Of a stretch of DNA of 64,000 nucleotides, positions 27,109 to 39,360 are shown piece by piece. This DNA is from Darksidea phi (Eukaryota; Ascomycota; Dothideomycetes; Pleosporales; Lentitheciaceae). Position numbers and translations under genes: made by a program. Below the pieces are notes generated by a model. That model saw only the letters and a program-made list of their open reading frames with translations. It was not told the DNA's origin and did no database searches. Position 1 is the stretch's first letter. Every line of letters begins with the position of its first letter. The stretch covers positions 62,001 through 126,000 of the forward strand of contig JASJFT010000014.1 in assembly GCA_030770425.1 (NCBI GenBank), in the 5' to 3' direction.

Positions 27109-27555
27109 TATTAACGGGGTCTAGACCTAATAGGTTATTTAGCCTCGTTTAGGATTTATACTTAAGATAGGAAAGAAGGAGTTAGAATAAATAGGTAATA
27201 GTTTAATTACGTTAATAGGTAAGGATTAATCTAGATTTAAATTAACTATAAGAGAAAACTATCTAGGAGATTTATAGTTATTATATATTAATTTAGTTTT
27301 CTTAGATTTATAGAATCTATAGCTCTACGTTCCCGTAGATTCGCTAATCTATAGATCTATAGCTTTATAGATCTATATTTACTAAGCCCTATAGATTTAT
27401 AGATCTATTATATAACTTCCTAGTAAAGTTATTTATACTAATTATCGTTTATACTATAGTCGTAGTCGTCGTATTCTATATTAGAGTTAGTAATAGGTTT
27501 AATCTTAGGTAGCTCCTCTTACTACTATCCTATAGTATATATTTGGTTCGTAATA
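27109..27555 (-). repeat. LTR of copy 3 (5' LTR, right)
   Basis: This 447-bp direct repeat pairs with 20525-20971 and is preceded by agttaagg as in the other copies. Its outer end, GTAATA, abuts agatt, the decayed target duplication. Confidence 0.9.
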
Positions 27556-27560
27556 AGATT

Positions 27561-30500
27561 TAGTTCTAATAGTAAACTATAAAGTAGATAATAACCCTTT
27601 AGGGAAAGTTTAGAAAGTATACCTTTTAGAATAGTATATTCTCTATTCTATTAATATCTAGAACTTCGACCGTTAGAGAATCGGAAGGGGTCTAATAAAG
27701 ATATAAAGGGTAGTAGTAATATTAATTTAGATAACTTAGATAACTATAACTATAGTATCGATAAAGTAGAGGTTAAGGATATATTAGCTTCTACCGAAGC
27801 TAATACTATCGAGTTTCTATTAGAAGGAGAGGGTACTAAGAAGGTAAAAGAGGATAAAAAGAAGAAGGGTACTAAGGAGGTAGAAGAGAAGGAAGAGAAG
27901 GATAGAGGGGGGACGGAGGTACTAGCGTCTTAATAATAGGCGACTAGTAGAGGAGTAGATAGAGTAGAAGTATTAGGAGTATTAATAGCTAATTAATATT
28001 AGTAATATTTTAAATAGAGCGGGTTAATTTATTTAAATAGCTATAATAAAGAGTTAGATTAAGATTTAGACCCTAATACTAAGGTTAAGTAAATACTTTT
28101 AGAGATAAGCTAATATACTACGAGAAGGAATTAGTACCCTTAATAGTAAGATAGATAAGTTAATACCCTCTATAAAATAGTTAATAAGAAGGTCCGACCT
28201 ATTAATAAGCCTTATAAAGATACTAAGATAAACTTTAGAAGAAAGAATTAGAGAGAAAGAGCTATTTAATAGTAACTTAAGTATACGTTACTAAGAAAGA
28301 TAAAAGTAGATATATTTAATAAAATCTTTAAGCCTAGATACGTCGACTTCTTAAGAGATTAATAGTTAATACCTAGTCGAATAAAGAAGATATATATTAG
28401 GGAGGATTTTTAATCTACTAAAGTAGAGCTTATACGCGAGCTAATATACTATTAAGAGAGTACTCTAATATAGGATTTCTTAAAGATAATAACTATCTAT
28501 TCTAATATAGTATCTTTATATTAGATTTAAATTATACTTTATAAGATCTAATAAGTAAAAGGCTTTTAATACTCTAAAAGACTTAAATTAATTACTATTT
28601 AAATAATTCGTAAAAGAATTACCTAAGGTACTCTTAAGATATATAATAGTTAATATTATAATCTATAGTTCCTAGTACCTAAGAAGAATAAAGACTACTA
28701 ATTAATTAATAATACTTAAATCTTAAATAGTTTTATTAAGAGGGACGTGAACCTCCTATCTTCTATTAATAAGTTTTTAAAGTAGTTAGCTAGAAAAGCT
28801 ATCTATTTACTCTTCGATCTATTCTTGGGCTATAATTAAATACTACTTTATATAAGTTTAAGGGATAAGATAGCTTTTTAGACGTTTATTAGACTAGTAA
28901 GATAGTATACTATTCTAATAGACGTAACTAATTTAATAGTAGTATTTTAAAAGGTAGTAATAAAGATTCTAGAGAAGTACTTCCCTAATATATCGTCGTT
29001 TATTAACGATATCACGGTAGCTAGTCCTTCTAATACTTATAATAAAGAAGAAGTATTACTAGAAGTTCGCTAATATATATTTAAGTATATCTAAAAACTA
29101 GATATAATAATAACGGATATTAAACGCGTAGAGGTAATAGTATTAAATACTAAGTTCTATTAGGATATCTTTTAACTAGGTATTATAGACTATAAAGTAG
29201 GTATTAAAGAATAATTTCCTAATAATAGTAAGGTAGCGAAGATTTAGGACTAGCTAGAATATAGAAATATTAAAGAGGTTCGATAGTTTATTAGAATCTA
29301 TATTTACTATCGATAATAGGTCTTTTACTTCTCCTTTAAGGTAAAATCTTTATTCTAACTACTTTATAAGGATATTAAATAGATATAAAGAGAATCTTAA
29401 AGAGAAGTTATAAGAATTTTAAAGGCTAATATTATATTAGTACCTATTTTAGTAGTACTAAATATTAAATTAGAATACTAAGTTTATCTATATATAAATA
29501 CTAGTTAATAAGACGACGGGGTAGTACTTAAATAAGTTAGAAAGAATAACCTTTAATACTCTATTAGGTTTAAAAGTATATTATAGTTTAAGACTAAATT
29601 AAAGTAGTACTCTACTAAGTTAGAATATAAGGTAGTACTCTAAATACTAAAGAAGTTTAGTCTATACCTCTATAGTACCCGATTTACTATTAAGATAGAC
29701 GCTAGTACCTTAATTATATAGTTTAATCGATTATCTACTAATCTCCCTAGATTAGTAATAAATTAATAGCTAGCTATAATCCTACTTTAGAACTTTAAAA
29801 TCTAATATAGGCCTAGGAAGAAGAATATAATTATTAATACCTTATTAAGGTATCTTTAGCTAGAAGGATAGATTTAACCCTAAGAAGAAGAGGAAGACTT
29901 AAAGCCGTTTATAGACTATATTATTAATAAGTATAACGAGTTAGTAAAAGTCTTCTCTATTATTAATTTAAGAATCCTTAATAATAGCTATTTAAATAAA
30001 TTAGAAGAAATTACTTACTTCCTATATATAGTATATAAGCCCGATAGACTATTAAAAAGTAAGAAAAGAAGTTAGATAAAGGTTACGTAGACCTTCTTTA
30101 TAAAAGATAGCTACCTTTTTAAGAAGTTAACCTAGAATCTAGCTATCTAATAGGTAGTTAATAATCCTAATATTTAGAAGGCTTTAGTATAGGAAGTTTA
30201 TTAAGTACTATACTATTAAGGTATCTAAGAAATATTTATAATAATTTAGTATTAATTTTAGTAGAAGAACTAGTTTTAAATAGTAGTAAAAGAGCTTTAG
30301 AGCTACCTTAAGTATTAATAGAAGTAAGATAATAGAATAGAAGAGATACTTAAGATTAATAACTCTAGGGTTATATAGAACTAATAGACTATTAATATTA
30401 CCTATATACCTATTAGTAAAGGAGGAGTTTAGTTCCTTATAATTACGCGCGAATACCTATTAGAATAGATTAAAGCTAGGGCTCTAAAGGATACTATATT

Positions 30501-31550
30501 TAAAAATATTATAAAGTTTATTTATTAAAATATTATTTATTAATAGGGAGCGTTTTTCTAGTTAAGTATTAATAGAGGGCCTAAGAATAGGTTAATAGTT
30601 AAAGTATTAGCTAAGTACTATAGAATATATAAAATCTAGGCGTCTTTATATAATTTAAAGGTATAAGACTTAATTAAGAAAGGTTACTAACTATTAGTTA
30701 TTATACTAGTAAAGCTACTAGGTTACTAGTTAGAGAACCTACTATTAATACTATAGACTAATAGAGTAATAGTCTAATACTTAACTAGGTATATACTAGT
30801 TAAGCTAGTAATAAGGATTTAACCTATCCTACTAATCGAACTTAGTTTAGAATCGTAGTAGATACTTTTATAAAATAAGGTAGTTTTAACCTTTAATTTA
30901 CTTACGTTTTAAGTAAAATAACTTAAGTAGAAGGATAAAAAACTAGTAAAAGTAATTAATTATACCTAATAGTATAGGCTTAAGACGACTAATTAATAGA
31001 ATTAAGTAAAAAGTAATTAAAGTAGTCTAATAGCTAGAGATTTAGTCCTTATTTAGGATACTATTAGAGCTAATAATTAATTAGTAAAGTAGAAGTTTAA
31101 TAATAGATAGTTAGAATCCTATTACGTAATAGAAGCTAGGATAGAGTACTTATACTATAGACTCGCGGAGCTTAATAGAACTTTATTTACTTATACTACG
31201 TATAGTAATTAGTTAAAGCGATTCTATTAGAAGAACTTTAATAATAAGGTAATAGAGATATAGGGTAGACTAAAGCTAATTAAAAAGAATCTACTAATTA
31301 ATAATTATTATCTAATACTAAGAGTTCTAAGGTATAAAGAAGTTAAAGAGCTAGATAGAGAGTATCTAATAATATAAGTATAGGCTAATCGAGCGAAGTT
31401 CCCTATAATAGAAGTACCCTTAATAAGAAGACGAGCTCTATTACTAAAGGTTATTATTTAATAGACTATCGTTAGACTAGAGGTTAAAAAGGCGGAATAT
31501 TAAGTAACTAGTAGCGAATTAAGGAGTAGCGACGAAGAGTAATTAACTAA
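27561..31550 (+). pseudogene. pol of the older plus-strand Gypsy element: RT, RNase H, integrase
   Basis: Plus-strand reading recovers a Lys/Glu-rich spacer (27750-27930), then reverse transcriptase (about 28660-29030): FLVPKKN, RDVNLLSS (ancestral NLPPS), FDLFLGY and, at the polymerase box, FINDI where related elements have FLDDI. The connection domain follows (about 29040-29430). RNase H lies at about 29470-29800, including TKLEYK and FTIKIDAS (ancestral ETDAS). Integrase lies at about 30600-31230, ending in a segment matching YRLAELNRTLF of the integrase C-terminal fold. Stops are TAA/TAG only. This is a non-chromodomain Gypsy lineage distinct from the minus-strand family, and it is the host of copies 2 and 3. 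A purine-rich word near 31660 might mark its 3' LTR. Confidence 0.78.
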
Positions 31551-34500
31551 AGAATAGTTAATTTAGTTAAAAAGAGGTTATAGGTCCTAAGCTATAATTA
31601 GGACTATTTATTTATTTTAATTTCTTAGTTTTTATTTCCTATTATTATTATCGTAAACCTAGCGGAGAAGGATTATTAGTAATAAGGAAGAAATAGATTA
31701 GAAAGTAAGATTTTAAAAGTTATAAGCTAGTTTATAAAAGTTTAAAAGTTATATAAAGATACTAGAAGCTAGATATAAGAAGCTATAAAGAGAAGAACTA
31801 AGAGTCGATTACTAGTCGAAGAAGTAAAACCTAGAAAACCTATATAATCTAAGTAGTAGTAGTATTATTACTACTACTACGGCCTCCGCTACTACTACGA
31901 TTACTATAATAGATATCCTTAGAATTCTTATTCTTATCTTTATTCTTACCCTTATCCTTAGATAACTAACGAGAAATTATTAGTATATTAGAATCCTTTA
32001 ATACCTTATTAGTAGTATAAGCTATAGTAAATAGATTAGACTAGATATAAGGGTAATTAGGATTTAAAGATAATAGATAGCTAGACTAAACTAAAGAACT
32101 ACTATAATACTAGTTCTAGCGCTTATACTACGCTCGGAGCTCGTACTACTAATACTAGTATTTAATTAGCTCGCGCTACTCTCGCTTAATATTACTAAAG
32201 CTATCCTACTTAGACCTAGAGGATTATTAAGAATAGCTAAAAGACTAAAGGTAGAAGCGTAGCTTATTTAATTTAGACTTAATAGACTTAAGAAGGAGGT
32301 AGATTATTAAGTAGTATATAAAAGAGTTAGACTAAGAGGTAGATTAAAAGCCTAATTAAGAACCTAAAGGAGAGCTACTAGTACGAGAGCTAATTAAAGA
32401 AGCTTAAAATATAAGACGATATAGACGCGTCTTATTTAGATCTATAATATTACTAGAGTTAATCTTAGTAAGTAGATACGTAGTACTAGTACTATCTAGT
32501 TCGATAGATTAATAAGTAAAGGTAAGAGGGGGAAATTAAGGAAAACTTATAAAATATAAAGTAGTACCTTATATTACTATTAATAATATAGTTAGTATAG
32601 GCTTCTTAAACTATTAACTAATTATTTTAGTAAATCTATTTATAACTAGTCTAAATCTTATTAGTCTTTAAGTTTATATACTAATTATAGACTAGGCTAG
32701 CTCTACTATTATAATTACGAATCTAGAACGTATAATAGTATATACTAGTCTAGATATTCTATAAATAGAAACCTCTTTAAATTCCTAAACTAAAGAAGTC
32801 GTAGATAGTTATACTACTCTATACTAAAAAGTCGGAATTATAAGTAATAATAAGGTTATACTAGACTAAGTACTAAATAGTATTAGTACGTAGAATAGTC
32901 TCTAAAGGAATATCCTAATACTTAAGCTTATAGAGAAACTAGCTAAAATTAGACTAAAAAGCTTAATTAACGATTTAATTAGCTTATAGGGTTACTATAG
33001 TAAAATTAATATAGATAATAATTAATTAAAAAGAGAGAAAACTTATACTACTCTAGAATAGTAGTATTAGCTATTATTAAGGAATAGTCGTAGAGCTTTA
33101 ATTTTTAATTATCTTTTCTATCTCTTAAAGACTAGTTAGGAGGATACTAGCTACTACTATTACTACTAGAGGCGCCTATAGTAGTACTACCTAGCGATAG
33201 ATTAATAGATACGCCTTTAGTAGATATAGCTAGAAGAAGAGACTAAGAGACTAAAGACTAAGAGGTTAGAGACTAAGAAGCTAGAGGCTCGAGAGGCTAT
33301 TAGGCTAGTAGATAAGAAGAGTAGCTATAAGGAAAAGATTAGAGAGTTTAAGAGAGTACTAGAAGAGACTTTTTATATATATTTTAACTAGCTACTATCT
33401 ATAAAGAAGTTAAAGTAAGAGTATTTAAAAACTTATCTAAGGGTATTATTATAAGATTACTAGGTAAAAGTTTAAGGGCTATATAGAGGTAAAGAAGCCT
33501 ATTAAGAAGCTAGAGCTAGATTAGAGATTAATTAGTTTTATAATAATATATTAGACTAGCTAGAGAAAGCTTATCTTTACGATTATATCAACTTACTATT
33601 AAAGGCTTTAAGAAAAAAGAGTTATTAAGATTAAACTATAGTCTATTTACTAAGGAGGAGGGAAATAAAAGGCCTACTAATAGCTTCTCGAAGGCTATTT
33701 AAAGATAGAGATTACTTAAAGAAGAGTTCTTAATAGACTAGTAGTAGGGTTTACTATTAATAACGTACTAGTATTATATAGAGTTACTTAATTAGGCGGT
33801 AGAGCTTAAAGGGACTAAGCTCTTTTAGTTAGAAAGAAAAATATAATATAATAATAAAGGGAGTCTTCTAATCGAGTATTAAAGGCTTAGGTAAGCGGCG
33901 AAATATTAGACTAGACTCTAAAGGGCTATTATTTAGGAGTATCTTTAGTTAGAGTTTATTATCTATTCTATTATATAATAGATAGAGGAAATAGTTTAAT
34001 TTAACTAATTTTAACCGTCTATTCTATTAACCCTTTTCTTCTACCCCTTTAACTACGGGTCGTAAGCTTCGTTATTCTATCTCTAATATACCTATATATT
34101 ATACTACTAATATTCTTAATTAAATACTTCTACTTAGTCTTATACTAGTTCTAACTAGTATTAATATTAAAAGTATAGGACTATATATTCTATTAAACCT
34201 TCTTAAATATATTAGAATCTATATCCTTATTATTATAAGTAGCTTAGGTATTATAATACTAGATATACTTAATAGTAAAAGTAAAAAGGTTAAAGTAGTA
34301 ACGGAAAGTAGACTTAATCTATATAAATTATTAGTAGAACTATATTAATAGAAAAAAGAAAAGACTAGTATATACTATTAAGTAGGTCTAATAGTAAGCT
34401 TTATACCTACTATAGGTAGTATAGATATTAGTCTTCTAGTACTAGTTACTTAAAATAATCTAATAGAGCTTAGTTATATTAAACTCCTATATAAACTAAA

Positions 34501-35300
34501 GAAGATAGTTTATATACTAATAGTATATAAGAAGGAACTAAGATTCTAAATAGATAGGGAGAGTATAGATATATTTAAGGAGGATAGTATTACTATACTA
34601 GCTAGTAGAGGTAATTATAATAAGGGGTAGAATTTTAAGAGTATTAAGAAATAAAGTAGAGAAATTTAAAAGTAGATATATCTTCTTATACTTATACTAA
34701 AAAAGACTATTTTATATTTAAGCTAATAGCGCCCTAGATACTTACTAGTAAGAGTCTAAAATATAGAAATAAAGGTATTTAAAGAGATATAGTATATAAT
34801 AATTTATTATCTTTTAAATAAATATCTATAAAGATATAAACGAAATTTCTCTTACTAAAAGAGCTATAAATAAATAAGTAATTTAATATAATTATAAGTT
34901 ACGATAGATAGTAGCTAGTAATTACTAAGTATTACTAGGTTATACTATTATAATAGGTATTAAGACTAAATTAAATAGAGTCTAAGCTAGTTCTAAAGCC
35001 TTTATAAAGGTATTATAAGTAAATAGAGTAACTATAAAGACTATACTTAGTAAGTAACTCTTATATAAAGATAGTAAGTATCTATTAAATAGAAGTTACT
35101 AAAAATTATCTATAAGGGGAGTAGTAATACTATTACTACTAGTATAAGGATCTATAAGAATATATATAGACTATAAGTTATAATAGTAATAGATAAAAGT
35201 TATAAACGTATACTAATAATAGACTAATACTTAAGTTATATATACTTTCTAATTAAACTAACTATATATTATAAGATTAGGGTTAAGAGCTATAAGACTA
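31551..35300 (+). other. RIP-mutated DNA with unidentified decayed plus-strand reading frames
   Basis: The segment shows the same RIP signature. Long plus-strand frames broken only by TAA/TAG are visible. One lies at about 31680-31860 and looks coiled-coil-like (Lys/Glu/Leu rich). A longer one at about 33200-33990 has an R/E/K-rich helix followed by repeated Leu-rich segments. A third lies at about 34150-35350. No reverse transcriptase box, integrase motif or transposase triad could be read. No LTR or terminal inverted repeat pair was found inside. It is probably one or two further transposons, type unknown. Confidence 0.5.
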
Positions 35301-36293
35301 GAAAGACTACGGAAACCTCCTATTAAGATAGTAGGGTATAACGTAGATACTAAATATCTAAAAAGTCTTCTCTATAAAATTATTTTTTCCTTAAAAATAG
35401 GGTTTTTTAGGAGTATAGATACTTAGGTAAACTTTTCTAAAGAAAGTAAGAGGACTAATAGAATACGTCGTAGTAAATAACTCTCTATAAGGGCTAGGAC
35501 GGCTCTTAGGAAAGGGGGAGGCTATATTACGCCTACTTCTACCGGAGGACTCCCGGATTATTATCGGCCCGGCTACGGTTACGTACCGGACCCTATATAG
35601 TCCTACGTCCTACCATTACGTCTCCTTAAGGATTCGTCTCATCTCTATCCGAATATAACCCTTTTACTACCTTAGCGTTTCTATACCTACCTACCTATAC
35701 GTGCCTTATACTACGTCCTTCTAAACTAAGTACTTATTAGAGAACCGAATTCTAGAATTATACTAATTAATATTCCTATACGCGCGGTAGAACTCTAGAC
35801 GTTTCTAAGTAGTAACTCTATTAATTTTAGGCCTTCTCTTTACTCTAAACTTAGTAAGATACTTCTCTTTTAAGGCTCTATAGGCTGTACGGCGGAAATA
35901 GTCCTTCCCTAGGTAGGCTTCCTTAATAAGCTATTTATACTAAATCTTTAGGATTTTTTAGGTATAGTATAATAGTATTTACTTCTCTCTCCTCGTAAGT
36001 ATAGAAGGCCTACTAGAGCGAGGGTATAAGGCGTTACTAGCTATTTCGTTATATCTACGAAGGGTATTATATATAATTTAGCGCGCGACGTAGAACTTAG
36101 CCGCGAGCTCTCTCGTAGTTACGCTAGCCTTAGATTTCGAAATAATACTAATACGCGCGTCGGTAGATAGCTCTCTATTAGGGCGACGATTTCTACTAAT
36201 TTCTATACCGAACGAGCGTTGTAGGGGTATGTTGTGGATGGCTGAAGTATAGGTGTTGAGACGCGTCGCGTTTTGGTGGGGCGTTCCGTCCAT
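35300..36293 (-). pseudogene. Tc1/mariner-like transposase relic
   Basis: The minus strand opens with ATG at 36291-36293 and shows an N-terminal helix-turn-helix: RELSTDARISII, then TTRELAAKF, VAR, and after one converted codon IIYNTLRRYN and the linker S(G)RPSILTRRE, all typical of Tc1 transposases. Further on, a W-K-R-LEF...IRFSN segment (about 35745-35815) matches the region holding the second catalytic Asp (FSDE in relatives), here changed to Asn. The left part is RIP-mutated and the right 70 bases of the frame are not. Neither terminal inverted repeat was identified. The protein is dead. The start coordinate of the relic is approximate. Confidence 0.62.
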
Positions 36294-36689
36294 AAACTTT
36301 TGTCATGTGACTGTATAATAACAGCAAAAGCAGATCAAGAAAATCTGTTAAGAATCCGACTAGTATATGAGGGCACTCAGATACATGGAAGTTCGCAATG
36401 TTGACATCCTATTAGGTAGGTCTTTTATATTAAAGATCTATATATGCTCTCACTAACTAACCTCTAAAAACGACGCAAGACGACGCCTTCACGATACGCG
36501 AAAACCGATGTATCACTCAGCTCATCACAACAAAAAGGCCACAGATGCCCCTACAGCGAAACCAATTAGACTACCCTGCGCAAGCGATGGTGTATCTCCA
36601 ACCACAGCCAGAGAACAATATCCTGTGAATATTCACAAGGATTCTGTGGTGAGCAACCGGACGAAGCAGTATACATCAATAGCTGGAAT

Positions 36690-36855
36690 TCAATTCGAAA
36701 TAGAATAGTATTAGAACTAGGTAAGAAAAGCTAATAGAGTTATAAAAGTTAAATTTAGTACTTTAGTATAAGTAACTCTGAAAGTAGCGATAGAAAACCT
36801 CTGAAATAGAGTTAAAGTCCGTATATATAGTTATTATAGTAATGAGAGTATATTC
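36690..36855. repeat. Short RIP-like AT-rich island
   Basis: About 165 bp rich in ta, tag and tat words and poor in CA/TG lies in otherwise normal sequence. It looks like a small piece of RIP-mutated repeat stranded outside the main block. No coding content was recognised. Confidence 0.45.
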
Positions 36856-39343
36856 TAGGAACAACCACGAAAATCGCCTCCATTGCGGAACCGTAGAGTG
36901 ATCTTATAAGGGCGAAATCACACTATAGCCACCGCGTATGTCATCCTAATGATCAGAAAGCTCTTGCAACATTATTTTACTGCTGTCAATTCTTTAACCA
37001 TGAGTGCATCGCATATCCACGCCACATTTGATTTCATGCTCCGCATTGCTTCCAAGGGCAATCACACGCATGAAAAGGGTGCTTCTGCTGTTTGTTCGTA
37101 GGTACAAGGAGAGGACCCATTCATGAGTGATAATCCGTACGAATTCTGATAATATAAAACAACAGCACCCGACCGACGAAACGCCGTCATGGCGGCGATG
37201 TATGTGGCTTGGAAAGCCACCGGTTCTCCAAACATACGGTCTCCGGGTTCTATTTTCTGCTCAGCCAGAAACAGAAAATACCGACATTGCAATTCGGTCT
37301 CCTCTTCTGCGCGCTCCCAAAAGAAGATTAACATTTGCTGCGGGAGCAAAAGTAAATAGAACTCTAGCCATTAATCATGAACCGCGTGATTAATGAAAAC
37401 AACAGATCTTGGCTCTCTATTCGAGGGTAGCGGCATGCATTCGAGAAGAGCAGAAGGCGTCCACCAAAGTTCCAATATTCGGTTGGGAGACAATCGATTT
37501 CTCCAACCACATGAGGCCCAGGATCCAGTGTCTTATTCACTCGATGGTAAGAAGATAGACATTTGGCCCTGTCCTCTCCATCTTTATATTCCCTAAAAGA
37601 CAACGACACCTGATGTTGGAATATTTTGATTTCCCATAGCATTGAAGGAGAGCCAGCTATTCACAGCTTGGTTATGCATTTTGACATAGTCAAACCAGCA
37701 CAAACTTCTCCGTCGCTGCTCCTGACCTTCATTTTTAGAGACAAGGAGGAACACACATTGCTACCAAGAGTCCAAAGTTTTCCGAACTTTAGACAAGAAT
37801 CCACCTGATTTCTGTCTAACCCAAGGCAAGAAAAATACGTATGAGCGGACTCTTACATGTTGTCGATAGCTTCCGAAAAGAAGGAAACGAACATCATACA
37901 GAGATGAATAGCATTTTCAGCACGATCCAGGCTCCGGCCATAGAGCAGCCATTGTGATAGTTTTCAAGAAGCGGAATAATTGCTGCTCCGTAGTAAACTA
38001 GGTCGACGTGCTCAGAGCAGCGGAGCAACACACTCATACGAGCGGCTCATACGCGTTTTAGAAACGCGCAGAATGGTCACACATGTAAGAAGCACAGCCA
38101 TCAGCTGCTTTATCAGGGCTTGTATGACAGATCACCGAACGGGAAAAGCCTCATTGAACTGGATTGGAGAAGCTTCGAGAAGAGCAGGGAAAAGGTCGGT
38201 GATGATATCGGGTTCATGGAATGTTCACAGAGCGAAACCGGGATCTCCCCATAGACCGCTGCTGTATGTTTCTTGAGGTGCAGAAGCGCCTAGCCATAAT
38301 CTGGTCGCAAACACTTCTAAAAACTTAAGTGTTTAGAAATTCTCCGGACATGGCGTTGGTCTGAGATAGAATATTGGAGGAAGAACAGACCGCGCAGCCG
38401 GAATTGGTGAAGGAGTTGTATTGAAACAAGCCTACTGGATAGGCAAACACCCATCAACCCGACTCCATTTCATTTGAAAACCAGCAAGCAAAAGCGCACT
38501 CATAAAACTGCGCCATCACGCTGTTGGAAACGACCGATGCGCGCTCCTTCATAAGAGCGGGCCTATGCTTCCCTGGGAGAAGCAAAACAGCACACTCATA
38601 AAGGAGAATGCTTGATAATTCAATTCCGCCAAACCCTCCACGTATATTGCTAGACCCGAGCAGATTCGTTGTTTGGAAGTAGATCCAGGGACGGCACAAG
38701 GCATGTAAGGCAGCCCGTAGGTTTTCCGTATCGACCGGAGAGCGAAAAGATAGAAGATAAGGTTGGTAATGGCAATGTTTCAGGAAGGCCCGAGGAAAGA
38801 ATTTAAGTTTCAGTGATCTGGGAGAAGCCGAGTCATAAAGTGCCTATCTGTCGCTCTACGAACAGCATTGAAACGTCCGCATGGAGCACACCTCATGGGT
38901 TTTTTTGTCGCGTCGTTTTATAGCAAAAGCAAAGGCTTCCAGCATGTGTTTCCAACAAGTCCAACTTTTAGGGAGCGAAAACGAGAACACGACACAGCCA
39001 TCAATGGCTAGCACACTCTGCGGTTTTCAGGCCCCATGTCTGTGTGGTGAAGGATTAGACACCCAGGTGTCGAGTCGATATATCCTAGACTTTAAGAAAA
39101 AGCCGTCGACTGGTTCCAACCCTCCGTATCGCGCGAGTGAGTGCCTTTTTGGCACAGGCGGACCATATAGTCGCAGAGATTGTTCTTTCGGTGTCTTGCG
39201 CAGGACGACACGGGAAGGGCGCACACCCATGACTGGAAGAGCGCTTCGTTTGAAACCGAGCATGATCCCACTTACCAATATTTTTTCGTTTCCTGTGCAA
39301 GAGCAGAGAAGCCGACTCCACCATGCCTCGTCCTTTCCCAGGG

Positions 39344-39360
39344 TTTTTTTTTTTTTTTTT
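39344..39360 (+). repeat. 17-base T homopolymer
   Basis: An uninterrupted T run follows ccaggg. It could be a poly(A) scar of a retroposed sequence on the minus strand or simple slippage. Its length is likely to vary between isolates and to be error-prone in sequencing. Confidence 0.8.

Larger units (their letters stand above)
20525..27555 (-). mobile_element. Full-length Ty3/Gypsy chromovirus, copy 3 (RIP-mutated)
   Basis: This 7031-bp element has two 447-bp LTRs (20525-20971 and 27109-27555). It shares family and minus orientation with the other two copies. Flanking 5-mers agatc (20520-20524) and agatt (27556-27560) are a target duplication with one C/T change. It splits the older Gypsy element between protease and the spacer before RT. 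Termini read TATTAACG...GTAATA, again RIP-converted TG/CA ends. Confidence 0.91.
1..36225. repeat. RIP-mutated AT-rich transposon block
   Basis: The stretch is strongly A+T-rich and nearly devoid of the dinucleotides CA and TG on either strand; in the first 3 kb I noticed only a few (for example near 309 and 613). CG dinucleotides remain common. Every decayed reading frame is interrupted almost only by TAA and TAG, as expected when CAA, CAG and TGG codons mutate. This is the signature of repeat-induced point mutation, a fungal premeiotic process that converts CpA to TpA in duplicated DNA. Retained CpG argues against ordinary methyl-CpG deamination. The content is nested LTR retrotransposons plus a Tc1-like relic, described separately. 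A few CA/TG steps reappear from about 35.6 kb, and normal composition resumes at about 36.22 kb. Confidence 0.93.

Noticed and set aside
1..36225. AT-rich block as mitochondrial or bacterial DNA
   Set aside because: It carries LTR retrotransposons with target duplications and a RIP dinucleotide pattern with retained CpG, and it runs straight into intron-containing nuclear genes.
37062..37642. Cluster of 88-95 codon ORFs on both strands
   Set aside because: Opposite-strand frames overlap one another with no recognisable motif and no consistent gene model.
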